Positions 13,465-14,357 of a stretch of DNA of 14,357 nt are shown here, piece by piece; the first letter of the stretch is position 1, and each line of letters begins with the position of its first letter. The position numbers and the translations under genes were made by a program. The DNA is from DAOTZU01 sp034433995 (GTDB taxonomy: Bacteria; Chloroflexota; Anaerolineae; UBA1429): NCBI GenBank assembly GCA_034433995.1, contig DAOTZU010000059.1:1-14357 (forward strand). The letters are read 5' to 3'. The notes under the pieces are model-generated. The model worked only from the letters and a program-made list of their open reading frames with translations. It was not told the DNA's origin and ran no database searches.

Positions 13465-14357
13465 TCAGGGGTACTTGGCCCAGGCCAGCGCCTCCTCGGC
13501 CAAGGCACGCACCTGGCCCGCCTCATCGCCCAAGAGGAGCAGCGTCTCGCCCTGGGCATCCTCCGCCGTGGCCAGGGCGGTGAACTTGCCCCCTGGCGCC
13601 GGCAGACCCTTGGCCACCTCCCAGTTCTTGCCGCCATCCAGGGAACGATAGCAGCGCACAGTGGTGAGGACGAACAGAGTCGGCTCATCGGGGTAGCGCG
13701 GTGCGGTCGCCTGGGCCACCCAATACTCGCCCAAGGGGAATTCCAGCGCAGGCCTCCAACCCGCCGTGGCCTCGATCCGCTCCAAGACGCGCGCCCCCTT
13801 GGCCGAACGCACCGGTGGGCCCGGAGGCTGGGGCAACAATTCGGCCGCCTGGGGCAAGGCGCGCAGCCCCTGCTCCTGATTGGGCACCTGGGCGACCCAC
13901 TCCCAGTGTTCCCCGCGATCCCTGGAACGAAACACCGATCCCCCCGCCTCGCCGGCGCTGAGGTTATCGTAGCGACAATAAGCCAATAACGCGCCATCGC
14001 GGGCGAAATCTTGCGAACAGATCAGCTCCTCCACACAGAGATGGCTCAACCCGCGCCACACCGGTTGCCACGTATCGCCCCCATCGGTGGAGCGCCACAC
14101 GCCAAAACCCCGGCCCCCGCCATCCCAGCCGCCCACAAAGAGGGTACGATCGCGCGCAAAGGCGGGCGAGAGGGCCAACGTCAGATGGGCATCGGCGGGG
14201 TAGCGCACCTGGGGCAGGCCCCCGTACAATTGGTGCCAGCTCTGCCCACCATCTCTGGAGCGATAGACCCCCCGCTCCCCCACCACAAACAACGTCTTGT
14301 CCTCGCCATACCCCGGCGAGACCTGCAAAGCGCGCACCGGGCCCCGTTCCTTGGCCT
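13465..14357 (-). CDS. Asp-box (BNR/sialidase-type) repeat protein, 5' end outside window
   Basis: C-terminal part of a beta-propeller-like protein; the frame is open to the right edge, so the N-terminus is missing. Numbering from the GTG codon at 14335-14337, four Asp-boxes (S-x-D-x-G-x-x-W) are seen: SRDGGQSW (27-34), STDGGDTW (83-90), SRDRGEHW (138-145) and SLDGGKNW (232-239), each preceded by strand-like segments such as DRTLFVGG. Such repeats occur in sialidases, VPS10/sortilin domains and photosystem II assembly factor YCF48. No catalytic sialidase motif (FRIP) is visible in this part, so a binding or surface role is equally likely. The GTG need not be the real start because codons before it (AKERGP) continue the same style. 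Confidence 0.85.
   Translation of the reverse strand, partial: AKERGPVRALQVSPGYGEDKTLFVVGERGVYRSRDGGQSWHQLYGGLPQVRYPADAHLTLALSPAFARDRTLFVGGWDGGGRGFGVWRSTDGGDTWQPVWRGLSHLCVEELICSQDFARDGALLAYCRYDNLSAGEAGGSVFRSRDRGEHWEWVAQVPNQEQGLRALPQAAELLPQPPGPPVRSAKGARVLERIEATAGWRPALEFPLGEYWVAQATAPRYPDEPTLFVLTTVRCYRSLDGGKNWEVAKGLPAPGGKFTALATAEDAQGETLLLLGDEAGQVRALAEEALAWAKYP

Overview
The window looks like a chromosomal segment of a GC-rich bacterium, most likely a member of the Chloroflexota (Anaerolineae/Caldilineae type). This is an inference from gene style, not a marker gene. The pointers are a secreted protein ending near FLPLIQKN (a tail I associate with Chloroflexota exported proteins), a hemerythrin/PAS DUF438 protein, a signal-peptide-less GH10 enzyme, and intergenic CGGAG-type and hairpin-rich repeats. 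I see no rRNA, tRNA, CRISPR array, transposase, integrase or phage gene.

Layout. Positions 1-351 hold no gene: two 87-nt direct repeats, then a 146-bp AT-rich element with 27-nt inverted termini. On the minus strand, 2518 to 352, a class III aminotransferase and an IolE-like sugar isomerase/epimerase form a probable two-gene operon. Divergent from it is a URO-D-like protein (2834-3931), and the shared 315-bp spacer carries a promoter-like signal in each direction. The URO-D gene converges on a DUF438-hemerythrin-PAS gene (5161 to 3947, minus). Plus-strand genes follow: a 65-aa two-helix membrane protein, an MFS transporter, and a membrane-anchored trypsin-like protease with a TPR-like cytoplasmic part. 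A 561-bp spacer then holds a heptanucleotide tandem array and two copies of a triple-hairpin repeat. Next come a type I sulfatase, a secreted jelly-roll-like protein, a GH10 glycoside hydrolase, and an NTF2-like lipoprotein. An Asp-box (BNR) repeat protein on the minus strand runs off the right edge.

How the genes may work together. The left third reads as a small catabolic cluster: transamination, isomerisation/dehydration of a polyol or sugar derivative, and a URO-D-like step. The sulfatase, GH10 enzyme and secreted protein suggest use of sulfated or xylan-like polysaccharide oligomers, with GH10 acting inside the cell on imported oligomers. These links rest on proximity and family, not on proof of shared regulation.

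Five upstream regions carry TTGnCn-N17-TAnnnT signals at sensible distances from starts, so these spacers look like ordinary housekeeping-sigma promoters. I did not find a convincing unknown multi-gene system. The most unusual content is in the non-coding repeats and in regulatory geometry: a palindrome at a predicted start site, and switchable hairpins just upstream of a promoter.
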